Assembly (NCBI GenBank): GCA_000727475.1
Contig: KL647302.1
Location: forward strand, 1,621,234 to 1,685,233
Direction: 5' to 3'
Source of the DNA: Sarcocystis neurona
Lineage: Eukaryota > Apicomplexa > Conoidasida > Eucoccidiorida > Sarcocystidae
DNA: 64,000 nt
The translations under genes were made by a program, and so were the position numbers. The notes under the pieces were generated by a model. The model made no database searches, was not told the DNA's origin, and saw only the letters and a list, made by a program, of their open reading frames with translations. Below are positions 13,801 through 24,399 of the stretch, piece by piece (positions within the stretch are counted from its first letter, which is position 1; each line of letters begins with the position of its first letter).

Positions 13801-16800
13801 GCTGCTGCCGTCCTCCTCCTGCGGCCGTCCTCCTGCTACCGTCCTCGTGCTGCTGTCCTCCTGTTGCTGCTGCTACCGTCCTGTTGCCGGTGCCCTCCTG
13901 TTGCCGCTGCCCTCGTGTTGCTGCTGCCCTCCTGTTGCTGCCGTTCTCTCGCTGCTGCCGTCCTGCCGCTGCTGTTGTTTGAGTAGTTGTGCGTCTGGGA
14001 GTGGGGCAGCTGGTGCTGCAGCTGTGTGCGTGCCTCTGTTGCTGCGCACGCGCGGGTGTTTCTTGGCGAGTATCTGCTGCGCTGCGACGGACTTTCTGTG
14101 TGTATGTGGACGACAGACCGAACCCGCGGTACACCGCTGCAGCAGCGTCGTCGCCGGCCGGAGTTGGAGCCCCAGGGGGTTTATGTGGGGTGTACGAGGC
14201 CACAGCAGGGGAGATGCACATGCTGGGGCCGCTGGAGCAGCCAGGGCTGCCGCCGATGACAGCTGCAGGAGGGGCAGGGGGGGCGTATGCTGTGCCAGCA
14301 GCAGCAGGAGCACGCTATCCAGCGGCGGCGGCAATGGGAGCGTATCCACCGGTTGCAGCAGCAGCAGGAGGAGCAGCTGCAGAGCAGCAGGCGCTTGATA
14401 TTGATATGGGAGAAGGAGGAGGCGGATATGCGGTGGGAGCTGCTGCTGCTGCGGCAGGGGCGAGGGGCCCGGGCTTCTACGGCAACAGGAACGGCGTGTA
14501 CCCCCCACCCCCTGGTAATAGTGCTGGGGCTGCGCCGCCGCCACCGGATACTCCTGCTGGGGTCGCAGCTTCTTCGGCTGCTGCTCCGCCCCCACCTCCG
14601 CCTCACCTGCGGTGGGGTGGACTTCTCGCCCTCGGCGGCAGCGTCGGCTGCAACGCGCAGCAGCAGCCGGCAGCAGCGGCACCGTACAGCAGCAGCGGCG
14701 GCCCAGCAGCAGCAGTGCTGCCTGCGATCCTCGCCAATAGCAGCAGACCCGTACGCCTTCCTGGACACGGGGCAGCAGCAGCAGCGGGCGTCGCCGACGT
14801 CGAGACGCTGCCTCTCCAGAAGGTAGAGACCCAGACACAACAGCCGCGCATGCATTTATTTGTTAATTCAATAGATGTGTACGTAATGTTCTCCATATAT
14901 ATGTATATATACATAAAATGCGTATAGTGAAGCCCTGTACTTTGCTCCGTAAAACGTATGTGCTGCAGACACAACAACCATACGCATGTATTTGTCTAGT
15001 TCGCACACACCGTATACTACTTGTAAATAAAGCGCGCATGCGCAGGTGCATGCAGGGTCCACATGTATCAGCTTGGCGTGAGTGTATCTCTCTCTCTACA
15101 TATCCATTTGTTATATATATATGTATGTGCAGGCGCCAGTACACACATATGCAGTATATATATGCAACAGTATACACACATATATATGTGTAGTGCTGGT
15201 GGCTGATAATAGCCGCGGTAGTGAGGAGGGAACTGCTTAGAAACGTCGTGGTGCAGATGTGTGGCGACCGACGTGCGGGCAGGAGCGCATGCAGCAGCAG
15301 CACGGCCGCGACGGTGGTAACGTGGAGAGAGACATGTACCCCGAGGAGCACATGAATGCGGTGGGGGGCGTCGGCAGCGGGCTCTGGCTGTGCCGACGTC
15401 GTCGTCCTGCTTTTTTTAAAGTGCATGCGGATGTGCGTGGATGTGGTTACTCGTTTGCTGCTGCTGCTGCTGCTGCATTTGACTGTGCGGCTGATTTGGG
15501 ATGTGTTCGCTTCGCGTTCGCAGATGAAGCGGCGCTGTATGAAATGGCCGCGGTGTCCCTTCGGCAGCAGCTGCGTGTACGTACACCCCACGGCGAAGTG
15601 CACCAAGTGGCCCCGGTGTATGTACGCTGCAAACTGCTTTTTCTGGCATCCCCCCATCCCCTGCAAATACGGTGAGACAGAAAACTGGCGTAGGAGAAGG
15701 AGATATCCAGAAATTCACCATCGCTTTCCTCTCCCGATCGTCTTCCTTTGCACAGCAGCTCACGTATACACCGTGTCGACACATATGTGTACGCACGCAT
15801 GCACAGGTGCACGTCTACATATGTGTACAGAGATATATATCCATATATATATATGTGTGTGTTTGTGTACGCACATAAATATGTCTGTATGCATATACGC
15901 CCACACATCTAAATCAACCGGCATATATCTGCGGACATAGATATATGCATGTGTTCCTAAGCAGCACCTGTTTGCTGTGGAGGGGGGAGGTGACGACCGT
16001 GCGTATGTGTAGGGTCGGCAGGGACAAGAGAAGTAAGGACGTGTGGGGTGGTACGTCTCCACTTGGATGTTCTGCGGCGGCAACTGCCTTCTCCGGGAGC
16101 GCTTAGAAGACTTAGAAGAGCCACATGAAACGCCGGGGGGTATAGAGAGCTGCGTGTTGTTGGTGGACCACCTTGTAGTCTCCAACACACGGAGACGGAG
16201 ACAGCCGTCTCTGCGCGTACGTGCCTGCGTGTTCTACGGCGCGACGTTCTGCCGGGCTCCCGCAGCAGCAGGAGCTCCGGGCCTCCGATCCGCTGCAACA
16301 GCAGCAGGCAGGGGAGGGGTGGGCAACGCAGCGGGGCGGCAGCAGTGTTCCACTGGCCGGCGTGCAGGCAACTCTCCGGAGAAGACAGCGCCCGCGAAGC
16401 GGTGGCAGCTGGAAGGGAAGTCGGTCGACCGAGGTGGCCGCTGGCACCTGGCAGTCGACCTGCTGTGGCCTTGCCGACGTGCATGTAGTATATGGGGGGG
16501 TGTGGACGTCCACCAGCAGCAGCAGCAGCAACCCCACACCTGCGGGCCGAGTGTGCGTGCTGGCCACGAGGAGGTCGCGGGGGACGGCACCCGCAGGGGG
16601 GCGAAACGTCACGTAGATGTGTAGGCTTCTCTCTGTTCCCAGCGAAAGGTGAATATGTAGAGAAACGTGCGCATGTGAATGTCAGCATGTTCAGGACGGG
16701 GGTGATACGTCGTTGTTCTCCGTCGTCTACCCATACATATGTTTGTCGTGGTACGTGTACGTGTGAGGGATGTCCACATACCGTGGACTTCTTCACGGTA

Positions 16801-18693
16801 TTTTGTGTCCACTGGTGAGCAAGTGTGTGCATATGTGTGGGTGTGAAAGTCAACGACAGATGATGGTTCGTAGGTCCACATGTATTTATTCTATTCATAT
16901 ATCTGTGTATGTAGTAGTATGTGTGGGGGTACTGCGGGAAGGAGGGCCAGTTGATGGGAGGTGCAGCAGAGGGGACGCAGAGACTCCCGAGGCTTGTTGC
17001 GCTGGTGTTGTCTGCAGCAGGGGGAGTTGCTGTCGCGCATGCGGTTGGCCGGCGGCTTCTCCTTTCAGTCTCTCTTTCGCTGTCTTTTTGGCTTTTCCTG
17101 TTTCTGTGTCTCGGTTGTCTCCGCCACGCGTGTAGACTTCCGTTGAAGCCCGCATGCTGTTGAGGTGGCTGCGCACTCGCGTGCATGCGTATGTAACACA
17201 TAGTTCGAGGAACCGTGTGGCTGGGCTGGAAGGGCCGATCGTCTGGAGTAGGAGTCGGTCTGCTATTTACCCGTAGCGTATAGCGGGAGGTGACACAGAG
17301 AGAACGAGACGGTGCTGCTGCTGCTTCTGCTGCACGTGCAGGCTCGAACTGTACGAATGCGTACTGCAACTACGTCCACGAGGCGGTTGACCCGGTCCTT
17401 GCAGAAGAAGCAGCAGCAGCAATTGCGGCTGCGTCTGGCATGCCCGTTACTCTTCCTGCTTCTGCTGCTGGAGGAGGAGGAGGAATGGGCGCCTCTCAGA
17501 CAGCGGCAGGCTCTCCTGCAGCAACCGCCTTCGCTGCGGCGCCGGTAAGTTCTCGAAGCTGCTGCTGCTGCTGCGCCTGCGGAGATGTGTCTGTCGCTGC
17601 GTCTCACGGCAGTGCTGCTGCTTCTTCTCCTCCTGCTACGCCGACAAATCTGTTGCTTCCGCACACCTGTTGCCCCTGCCGCTGTTCCCTCGCTGCTGCT
17701 ACTGCCGCTGCTGCTCGAGGCTGCTGCTGCCGCTGCAGCTGGAGGCTGCTGCTGCTGCAGCCCTGTTATTTGGGATCCTGCTGTGAGGGAAGCGCCGCCG
17801 TTTGAAGTGCTGCATGGCAGGGTCCGGCCGTCGTCTGCATGTGCGAGAGATGTGGACGAGATGTGGTGCTAGCTTGTTGCGGCCGCTGGTGTTTTGGCCC
17901 CGCTCGTGGTGCTGCTGCTGCCGCTGGTTGTCCTCCTCTCTCTGGCTGCGTCTTCTGCTATTGGTGTTGATGCCACCACTGCTGGAGTTGCTGCTGCCGG
18001 GTCACCTCCGCTGCTGCTTGTCCTGCTGCGAGAACCGCACGTCTTCTGCTGTTGCCGCTGCTGCGTCCTGCGCTGCCGCTGCTGCTGCTAGTTCTTATGC
18101 TGCATCCTGTCTCCACGACTCTCCTCCTGGTGTTGCTTTGTTTCCTGCTGCTGCAGGACTTTTTGGGAGTGCGTGGCGAAGACGGATATTTCCGCAACAA
18201 GTCGTGGGTATCGGGTAAGCCTCCGGGCTCTCAGAGGAGGAGGTCGAGCAGCAGCAGCAGCACCTGCTGCAAGACAGACACACAACGCAGCAGCAGCAGC
18301 ACTGCTGCTGCACAGCAGATGAACCGCTGTCGGAGCAGCAGCACCTCACTCTTCTGCAGCAGCAGCAGCACAGAGTCAACAGGCGAAGCAACGGAGAGCA
18401 GCAGCAGCAACATGCGGATGATGACTGCTGCGACTGGGAAGCAACAGCAGCAGCAGTGTGTGCAGAAGAAAGTGACGCGCAGTATATCGGTAGGAGCTGC
18501 TGCAGCAGCCGATAGAGCAGCAGCAGCGCCAGAGCAAAGTCAGAGGATGGTGCAGAGCAGCACTGGCAGGAGCAACGGCAGCAGCATCTCTGGAGAGGTT
18601 AGGCAACGCAGCAGTATCACAGCAACGCCGTGTTCAGATGGCGGCCGTCATTTTTCCGTCATAAAAGACTTCTTAGAAATGTCAAGAAAATGA
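7843..18693 (+). CDS. ZC3H14/Nab2-like nuclear poly(A)-RNA-binding CCCH zinc-finger protein
   Basis: Model: join(7843-8356, 10225-12515, 14117-14822, 15524-15671, 17342-17544, 18157-18693), about 1465 codons. All phases agree (0, 2, 0, 1, 0) if one G is dropped from the 9-G run at 8170-8178. Residues ~50-185 resemble the PWI-like N-terminal fold of ZC3H14: helix SECEQMQRELMGQLRFIL, then LSEYVWHLLT, then across the first junction FLQANTEDFVAWLHTTL. The middle is Ser/Arg/Gly/His-rich and disordered. Zinc fingers are C-x5-C-x5-C-x3-H, C-x5-C-x5-C-x3-H and C-x5-C-x4-C-x3-H; the third is split by intron 15672-17341 after CKYG. Nab2/ZC3H14 proteins bind poly(A) and limit tail length in the nucleus, and that role is inferred here. 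The start is the ATG that keeps the N-terminal helix. The terminal exon is the least certain part. Confidence 0.82.
8357..10224 (+). other. intron 1 of the ZC3H14-like gene
   Basis: Donor AAC|GTACGT and acceptor GTGCAG|ACG, phase 0. The first part (about 8530-9560) is TATA/CACA microsatellite. The last ~640 bases are a CTG-rich pyrimidine tract running to the acceptor. Joining the exons fuses FLQAN to TEDFVAWLH, which restores the PWI-like helix pair. Confidence 0.75.
10270..11080 (+). repeat. CAG-rich coding repeat (homopolymeric amino-acid region)
   Basis: Within the second exon of the ZC3H14-like gene, interrupted CAG/AGC/GCA repeats are translated mainly as Ser and Ala with Arg. They give a long disordered segment after the PWI-like domain. 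Confidence 0.75.
12516..14116 (+). other. intron 2 of the ZC3H14-like gene
   Basis: Donor CG|GTACGC after the codons for KAIL, acceptor GACGACAG|A. Phase 2 on both sides gives Arg then PNPRYT. The intron holds a stop-punctuated CAG repeat (12686-12960), CA/TA-rich DNA (13440-13640) and a CTG-rich stretch (13790-13980) before the acceptor. Confidence 0.65.
12686..12960 (+). repeat. CAG repeat interrupted by TAA/TAG/ACC triplets
   Basis: Roughly 90 triplets, mostly CAG with regular CAGTAACAGCCA or CAGTAATAGCCA interruptions. The Gln frame is stopped many times; only the Ala/Thr frame is open. It lies inside intron 2 in the preferred model. Confidence 0.8.
14823..15523 (+). other. intron 3 of the ZC3H14-like gene
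   Basis: Donor CAGAAG|GTAGAG and acceptor GCGTTCGCAG|ATG, phase 0. It contains TATA/CACA repeat (about 14870-15200) and a short CTG run near 15460-15478. Confidence 0.7.
15672..17341 (+). other. intron 4, splitting the third CCCH finger
   Basis: Donor TACG|GTGAGA and acceptor ACGTGCAG|GCTCGAAC, phase 1. The join gives CKYGSNCTNAYCNYVH, a complete C-x5-C-x4-C-x3-H finger, which is strong evidence for both splice sites. The intron includes TA/CA microsatellite at 15770-15960. Open frames on the minus strand here (for example 15957-17369) show no domain. Confidence 0.85.
17545..18156 (+). other. intron 5 of the ZC3H14-like gene, CTG-rich
   Basis: Donor GCGCCG|GTAAGT and acceptor CTGCTGCTGCAG|GAC. 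Almost the whole intron is CTG/CTC-rich on the sense strand. Plus-strand translations here are Leu/Cys-rich and not believable as protein. Confidence 0.65.
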
Positions 18694-19440
18694 ATTCGAC
18701 GTAAAATGTATATCCACGTTCGACACCGCTGCTGTCTTGGCTGCACACGTGATTATGTATGCATATACACATATATGTATGTGCGTGTATACATATATAT
18801 ACATACACATATACATATATGTATATGTATATATGTACATATATACATGTATATGACCTCTCATTAATGTGAAGAAAACGAAGTGGAGATGAAAAGTATA
18901 TCCACATTCGACACCGCTCCCGTACTGTCTTTGCAGCACACTATATATATATACATATTCGTATGCATATATATATATATATATGTATCTCGTTATTTAT
19001 TTGATACACACGCGTGGTAAGACTCACTCCTTATGTAACGGTGGGGTGGTCTATACATAGGCACGTGGTGCATGTGTATTACTCTCTACGTACGTATGCA
19101 TGCATGTGCATACATATTTATATACGTAGATATTGTGCGTATCCACGTAGATGTTTTTCTCGTTTTTTCCCCGCCTCTCGCCCTGTGTCTTTCTACCGAC
19201 CTTTATACATGATGCAGCAGTGCAAACACATATATGTGCGGACATACGTACGGACATATATATGTATATATGTGTCCACGTGTACATATGTACGTATGTG
19301 TATATATATGTACGTATGCGCATCTGAAGATATAGAGATACACGTGGGCACACATATGTGTACATGTTGTGTAGCACTATTGGTGCGTGTGTGCTTCTTG
19401 CGATAAGCCGCAGGGACAGGGAGAGGGGGCGGCTCGACGT
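18694..19440. other. intergenic microsatellite DNA with a local duplication
   Basis: TATA/CACATA repeats fill 18760-18860, 18930-18990 and 19080-19370. Two copies of a ~24-base word (GTATATCCAC(A/G)TTCGACACC) lie near 18708 and 18897, about 190 bases apart. No gene seen. Confidence 0.6.
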
Positions 19441-19442
19441 GG

Positions 19443-20006
19443 GTGCAGCGAGGGGAGGAGATGAAGAGCAGCACCGGCGCCGGTGGCGGCGCAGCAGCAG
19501 CAGCAGGGACGGGCCAAGGAGAAGGAGGTGCAGCAGCCGGTGGAGAGGAGGATGCTGAGATGCAGTGCGCTGTGGCTGCGTTGAGCGAGACGCTGCCGGG
19601 GACTCCGCCGGAGCTGCGACGGCGCCGCCTGCAGCAGCAGCAGCATGGGTCGGGCAGCGGCGACGGAGAAGGCGAAGGAGACGAAGGCGGCGACGCAGCA
19701 GCGGTCGCAGCAGCTGCTGCGGCCGTTCTGCGACAGCAGGAGCAGCAGCTGCAGGAAAAGGCGGCCGCGGCCGGTGGGAAAGCAGGAGCAGCGCGGCCGC
19801 AGGAGCCAGAGCTTCTCGTGCAACTGCCCCCGCCTGCTGCTGCTTCTCCCCCTCCTCCTTCGCTTGTGGCATCGTCGTGTGCGCCGCAGACGGCAGGTCC
19901 GCTGCTGCTACATGACGCTGCCGGTGCCGCTGCGCTTGGGTCTGCGTCGGCGTCCGACACTCCTGCGGATGTAGCCCTCGCAGATGCACGCGTTCCGGCA
20001 GCCTGA
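19443..20006 (+). CDS. hypothetical Ala/Gly/Gln-rich protein, possible exon
   Basis: Not recognised. The 187-codon plus-strand frame opens with ATG in an acidic/Gly-rich segment and has an amphipathic stretch AVAALSETLPGTPPELRRRR followed by Gln-, Gly/Asp/Glu- and Ala-rich repeats. Both strands are open in this interval (minus 19193-20215 as well), so strand choice rests on CAG orientation and on the more protein-like charged segments of the plus strand. Confidence 0.3.
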   Translation: MQRGEEMKSSTGAGGGAAAAAGTGQGEGGAAAGGEEDAEMQCAVAALSETLPGTPPELRRRRLQQQQHGSGSGDGEGEGDEGGDAAAVAAAAAAVLRQQEQQLQEKAAAAGGKAGAARPQEPELLVQLPPPAAASPPPPSLVASSCAPQTAGPLLLHDAAGAAALGSASASDTPADVALADARVPAA

Positions 20007-20509
20007 GCAGGAGGCCTAACATCTGCTGCTGCGCTGCACTGTTGCGGCACCTGCAGCTGCATCAGCTCCTGTTGCTCATCTGCGGCGGTCGGCGCGCTGC
20101 GGTTGAATGCGGCTGGGTCACCTCCTGCTGCCTCACTAGGATCTGTTCTATATATGAAGAAGGGCGGGCGCTGCTGTCGACGACAATTTTTCGGCTTGTC
20201 AGCCTGCTGCAGCACGCGCTGCTGCCCTCTGCGATCAGCAACTGGCTGTCGCTGCTGGTGAAGTTCGCTGGCGGGGTCGGAGCCCCAGCAGCAGCAGTAC
20301 TAATAGTAACGACAGCAAGGCGGCAGCACGTGCAGCAGCGGCCCGTGCTGCAGCGGCAGCGACGCGACGCCGCCAGCAGCAGTAGCAGCAAAGGGGCGGC
20401 AGCAGCAACGGCGAAGCGGCAGCAAAGCGGGGGCGGCGGCGGCAGCAGTGAAGCGAGAGCAGCAGCAGGAGCAGCAGCAGCGATGCGATTGTAGTAGGAG
20501 TAGTAACAA

Positions 20510-20932
20510 AGCGGAAGTAAGAGCCTCAACCTCAGGAAGAATATGCAGCAGCAGCAACAGCGCAGGAATGGCTGAGTCATCATAAGGGCAGAGATAGGGG
20601 AAGAGAAAATAGTCAGCGTAGCGTTCCGGAAGTGCAGCTGCTGTTGCTGCTCCTGCTGCAGCTCCTCTGCACCTGTTGCTGCGCCTGCTGCTGCTGCTCC
20701 ATGTGCTGCTGCTGCTCCACGTGCTGCTGCTCCACGTGCGACTGCTGCTAATGTTGCCCCTGCTACGAACGCTGCCGTGGCTCGAGCCACTACTGCTGCT
20801 GCTCGTCCTGGCCCTGCAGCAAAGGCTGCAGTAGAAGGCGGTGGTTTCCTCGAGTTGTTCTGGCACCGAGAGAAGGCGCGCCGCGCGTTCAAGAGAGAGG
20901 AGGGGCACCGGACGAAGATCGGTTGAGTGCAT
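20510..20932 (-). CDS. candidate exon, possibly of an M16-type metallopeptidase
   Basis: The minus-strand frame starts with MHSTDLRPVPLLSLERA, passes through a Ser/Trp repeat, and ends with RYADYFLFPYLCPYDD followed by an Ala-Leu-rich helix and ILPEVE. The order aromatic beta-strand, proline, tyrosine-aspartate, then a Leu-rich helix ending in Glu-x-Glu recalls the C-terminal half of M16C peptidases, but the zinc-binding HxxEH is not in the window and no next exon could be joined. It could equally be an unrelated membrane or repeat protein. Confidence 0.25.
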
Positions 20933-20939
20933 GCAGATC

Positions 20940-22080
20940 TTTCAGTCCTTGTCCTTCGTCTGTGCCGCATATTACGTTTTTGCAGTCATTTTAATCAAGC
21001 CACGTGCATGCGCATGCAATACTGCGTAGGTCCTCGTGTGTGGACACAGGTGTGAATATTATTTCTGTTCGCGCAAGTCTCTGGGCTGCCATGTCCACTT
21101 GGCACAATGTCCAGACGTGTACCAGTAGATGCGTATATATTTGTGTGTCCGTATACTTTTTTCTATACATCTGCATGTCTGTAAGCTGTATATATGCATG
21201 CATATGTATATATATTCGTAGAACGATTGAGATTGACGTGCAAGTATCAGGCTGCACTCGTGGACAAAGTGTTAAACACAAAAGATATAACGGGGCTGGC
21301 ATATATACCTCCTCTTTAAATATTGCTACACTATTTTGGGTGAGCTGAAGATGTATCTACGGTGTTCACAGCGGCTGCGTAGAAGACTGCTTTCACTCGT
21401 ATTTATGTAGATGTGAAGACGGAGACATGTGGAGGTCAGCACGTGTCTACGTCTCTGTGCGACGAGGCAGCAGACTCTTCAGGCCCCGCGCGCGCGTTCT
21501 CCATGGACGGTGTAGGGTTCAATGCTGCTGCAACAGCAGCACGTTTTACGCGTCGTATTTAGGAGAGCAGCACCGTAGTACCTTTGCAGCAAGTGCATTC
21601 CGTTTCCTCGTTTTCTAAACGGCGCGCGTCCCTGTGTGTGGGCGTGCGTCCGCGTGGATGCGTATGCCTGGCCTGGGATTCGCAGACAAACATTGAACGT
21701 AACGCGTCTGCTGCAGCCATAGCGCTGTGTGTTGCAGAGGCGCAGACGCTGTGGCCGCGCCAGCAGCGCGACGCACCACGCATACGAAGTCGTTTCGCCA
21801 GGGCACGTAGGCAATGCACGTGCGAGTAGACAGCGTGGGGGGTTGCAACGAAGCGACGGTAGCAGTAGACAGAGAAATTACAACAGCAGCAAATCACACA
21901 GGGTTAGACAGCAGCAGCATCAGCAGCCGTGATGGTTGTGGAGGGGAAGAAAAACACAGGGAGAAGTGCGTAGCCAACAAACAACACCACCTGTTCTGCT
22001 GTCTTGCATCAGCGTTCTCAAGAAGTGCACCTCCGCAGCAGCAGCACAGGGGTCTTGTGTGGACGTGCCATAGTCACACT
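20940..22080. other. unresolved region
   Basis: Short open frames lie on both strands (plus 21427-21829; minus 21479-21897), with no domain and no convincing splice chain. TA/CA repeats occur around 21130-21240. Confidence 0.3.
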
Positions 22081-22109
22081 TGTAGGAGCAGTGACACACG
22101 TGGTGCAGC

Positions 22110-22329
22110 AGGAGGGGCACAGCAGCAGCGGAAGAAGCAGCAGCTGCGGCAGGGGCTGCTTCCTTGCTGAGCCGCATAGTCGCAAAAAAAAAATTCGCCT
22201 TGTCTCTTGTTTGCTGCATAGTAGTAGTGTTAGCAGTAGCAGTGGCCGCTACTGCAGATGCTTTTGGCGACGAAGCTGTTGGGGTCGCTGCTGCTGCTGT
22301 AGTGCTACAGGAACAGGGCTCGTATCGGG
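22110..22329 (+). CDS. candidate exon encoding a hydrophobic (membrane or signal-anchor) segment
   Basis: After acceptor-like GTGCAG near 22112, a plus-strand frame encodes an Ala/Glu-rich stretch, a basic patch (RIVAKKK), and an ~18-residue hydrophobic run beginning FALSLVCCIVVVLAV. It then gives ATADAFGDE and a Gln/Tyr end, stopping at a good donor CGG|GTAGGT at 22330. The pattern basic-hydrophobic-acidic suits a type II anchor or an internal signal peptide. There is no in-frame ATG directly upstream. Function unknown. Confidence 0.35.
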
Positions 22330-22429
22330 TAGGTCTCGGTTCTGCTGTTCATGTATCTGTAGTAGTTCTTCAGACACAACAAGGAAGGCTATTCTCTCCA
22401 TTTCTCTGGTGAGGAACTACCGCGAATGT

Positions 22430-22760
22430 CCAAGTATCCCATGAGGGTTGAAGGTTGTTCCTGTGAAAAAGTATATCCACACTATCCGATGAGCCTTAAC
22501 AGTTTCTTTCGAGAAACTACTACATACTGGACAAACGCTGGGTCGCCGGGTCTTCATCAGGCGGAGCGACAGCATTGCGTCCAGCATCACACAAGTGCGC
22601 TGCTGCATCTCTTCTACTGCTGAAAACTCAGTTTAAGAGAGAAGTTGTTCCTGCCTTCGACGAGAGTTACCCACGACAAAGCAGAACTAATCGAGTGGCT
22701 TGCTTCTTATCCTGGTCCGGTCGTCGGAAATGATAGTGGAACAAGAACCAGTTTGGCTTG
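22430..22760 (+). pseudogene. possible decayed amidase-signature segment
   Basis: Around 22530-22575 one frame reads TNAGSPG and, after a one-base shift, GSSSGGATAL, which together resemble the amidase-family GGSSGG motif. About 170 bases later a frame reads VVGNDSGTRTSLA, loosely like the family's GxDxGGSxRxP motif, and then stops. The spacing is longer than usual and the frames are broken, so it is either a relic or chance. No catalytic assignment is made. Confidence 0.18.
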
Positions 22761-22829
22761 ATTTAGGCATGCGGTTGCTGCCGTACACCCGGCTGCAATT
22801 ACACTGGCTCTTCGTTTACGTGTCATAAA

Positions 22830-23913
22830 AATTTCGACAAGCATCCGACTCAATTATTTTCGGCTACACTTTTGAATCCTGTCGTGATGCAGTTGTTGCT
22901 GCGCCCCTCCTTAGGCGTCGTGGAATACCCGCTTCCTTCCAAGCTTCAATTTACACAAGAAGCGGCTGCCACGTGATTCGAGCCGCACCCGCTCTTTCTG
23001 CAGGCCCCATACACTCCTGCCCCTATGACGCTACAAGAGAGTAGCTGCAGTGTCCGTGCACTGCTGAATCTACCACGCTGGCAGCGACTAGCTGCTTCTG
23101 CGTGAAGAGTTGATTGTGTGGTGCGCTTGTGCTACCGTGGCATCCCGAGGAGTTATCCCTCAGCTTGACACATATGCTTAGTTGCCTGTGTATGGACACA
23201 CGAGTGGATACGCGCATTCGCAGGCGTATGGAGGTGAGCACCCACCAAGTGCGTGTTTGCCGGGCAACCCACAAATGGCTGCCAGTGCCTCGGGATCCTT
23301 CCCAGGGCTGCTATGTTATCTGTTTTTCGCAGCTACACTCCCCTCCTGTCTGCTCGTACTGGTGGGGATGCGTGACCAGGTGCTGCTGCAGCTGCAGCGG
23401 CGGCTCGTACAACACCATTGGCACCGATCGTTATTACTTCGGGAGCAGCGTGCCCTGCTGCCGCTCCGCAGAGGGGTTCCAGAGTGTACAAGAACAGTGA
23501 GTGCACAGCAACAATGGCAGCGAGCACATCCCGGTGGCTTCTACTGAAGGATAAGGCAGCAGGAGCGCCGAACGCAGTAGCGGCACACGTAGAAAGAATA
23601 CGCAATACGCCCAAGGCGTCGAAACAGCAGCAGGTCTCAAGGAACACGGGACGCGAGCAGGCTACCGTGTCTGCAGCACCGCCGCCACTTTATAAGGCAA
23701 TATATCCACTTGCTGCATGGGTTCAATAGCTCTGACATGATGCGCAGGAATAACGGCGGGCTCCACGCAGAAGACGACACAGCGGACGGTCTGTCCGTCC
23801 GAGGACGAAGTCTTCGTGAGAGCAAAAGGTTTACGTGCTTCGCAGACGGAGTCCTCGAGTCCCTGTGCAGAATTGTCTTTGCTATGCAGACGCGAGTATG
23901 TGTGCGGCGGTAG
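22830..23913 (+). CDS. hypothetical protein, candidate exons
   Basis: Several plus-strand stretches look protein-like. They are 22800-22965 (ending SLGVVEYPLPSKLQFTQ), 23182-23547 (a hydrophobic run GLLCYLFFAATLPSCLLVLV, then after CTGCTGCAGCTGCAG a basic segment), 23418-23729 (ending PPPLYKAIYPLAAWVQ) and 23710-23913. The minus strand is also open at 23637-23954. They may be exons of one gene, but no phase-consistent chain was found and no family is recognised. Confidence 0.22.
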
Positions 23914-24060
23914 GTGTTTGCACTCTTCATAAAGACGAATGTGGGTCTGGACACACGTGCGCATTCACTGCACGAGTGTATATCTGTGAGTAGCTTCGCA
24001 GACAGTCGTAGATTCCCTCTTTAAACGTACACGCCTCCTTCACACTGCGAACAACTTCCC

Positions 24061-24399
24061 GTGGTGCGTGCGTGCGTGTCTTTTTCCTGGAGGCGCGGTT
24101 GTAAAGCTACGCTGCAAGTGCGTACGCCTCCGGCTTCTGCGCAGCTAGCTGATGGTTTACTGAGATCTCCTAACGACCTGTTGAAAAGAAGAAGCCGTAG
24201 AGGCATTTTTCTACAGTGCGTTGTACGGACCGCCTTCGCGAGCACAGAGGAAGTTTGTGGGCCGCAGAAACTCGCGGTACGAACGCGCATCGCGTGCCTG
24301 CTCTCCTCAGTTGAACAACACTGTTCAGCCGCCGCATCCCAGGCTGTTTGTTCGCATGCACATGCATGCGTCTCGCCTTTTGTGCGTCCTTCCTTGTAG
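24061..24399 (+). CDS. hypothetical, candidate exon
   Basis: The 112-codon plus-strand frame includes SAQLADGLLRSPNDLLKRRS and a mixed-composition tail. Overlapping minus-strand frames (24021-24290, 24170-24454) are similar in quality. Unrecognised. Confidence 0.18.
   Translation: MVRACVSFSWRRGCKATLQVRTPPASAQLADGLLRSPNDLLKRRSRRGIFLQCVVRTAFASTEEVCGPQKLAVRTRIACLLSSVEQHCSAAASQAVCSHAHACVSPFVRPSL

Noticed and set aside
18215..18234. 20-base intron (GTAAGC...TCTCAG) in the last ZC3H14-like exon
   Set aside because: It would keep phase and open an alternative acidic Gln-rich end, but 20 bases is too short for a normal spliceosomal intron. Read-through stays open to a stop at 18693.
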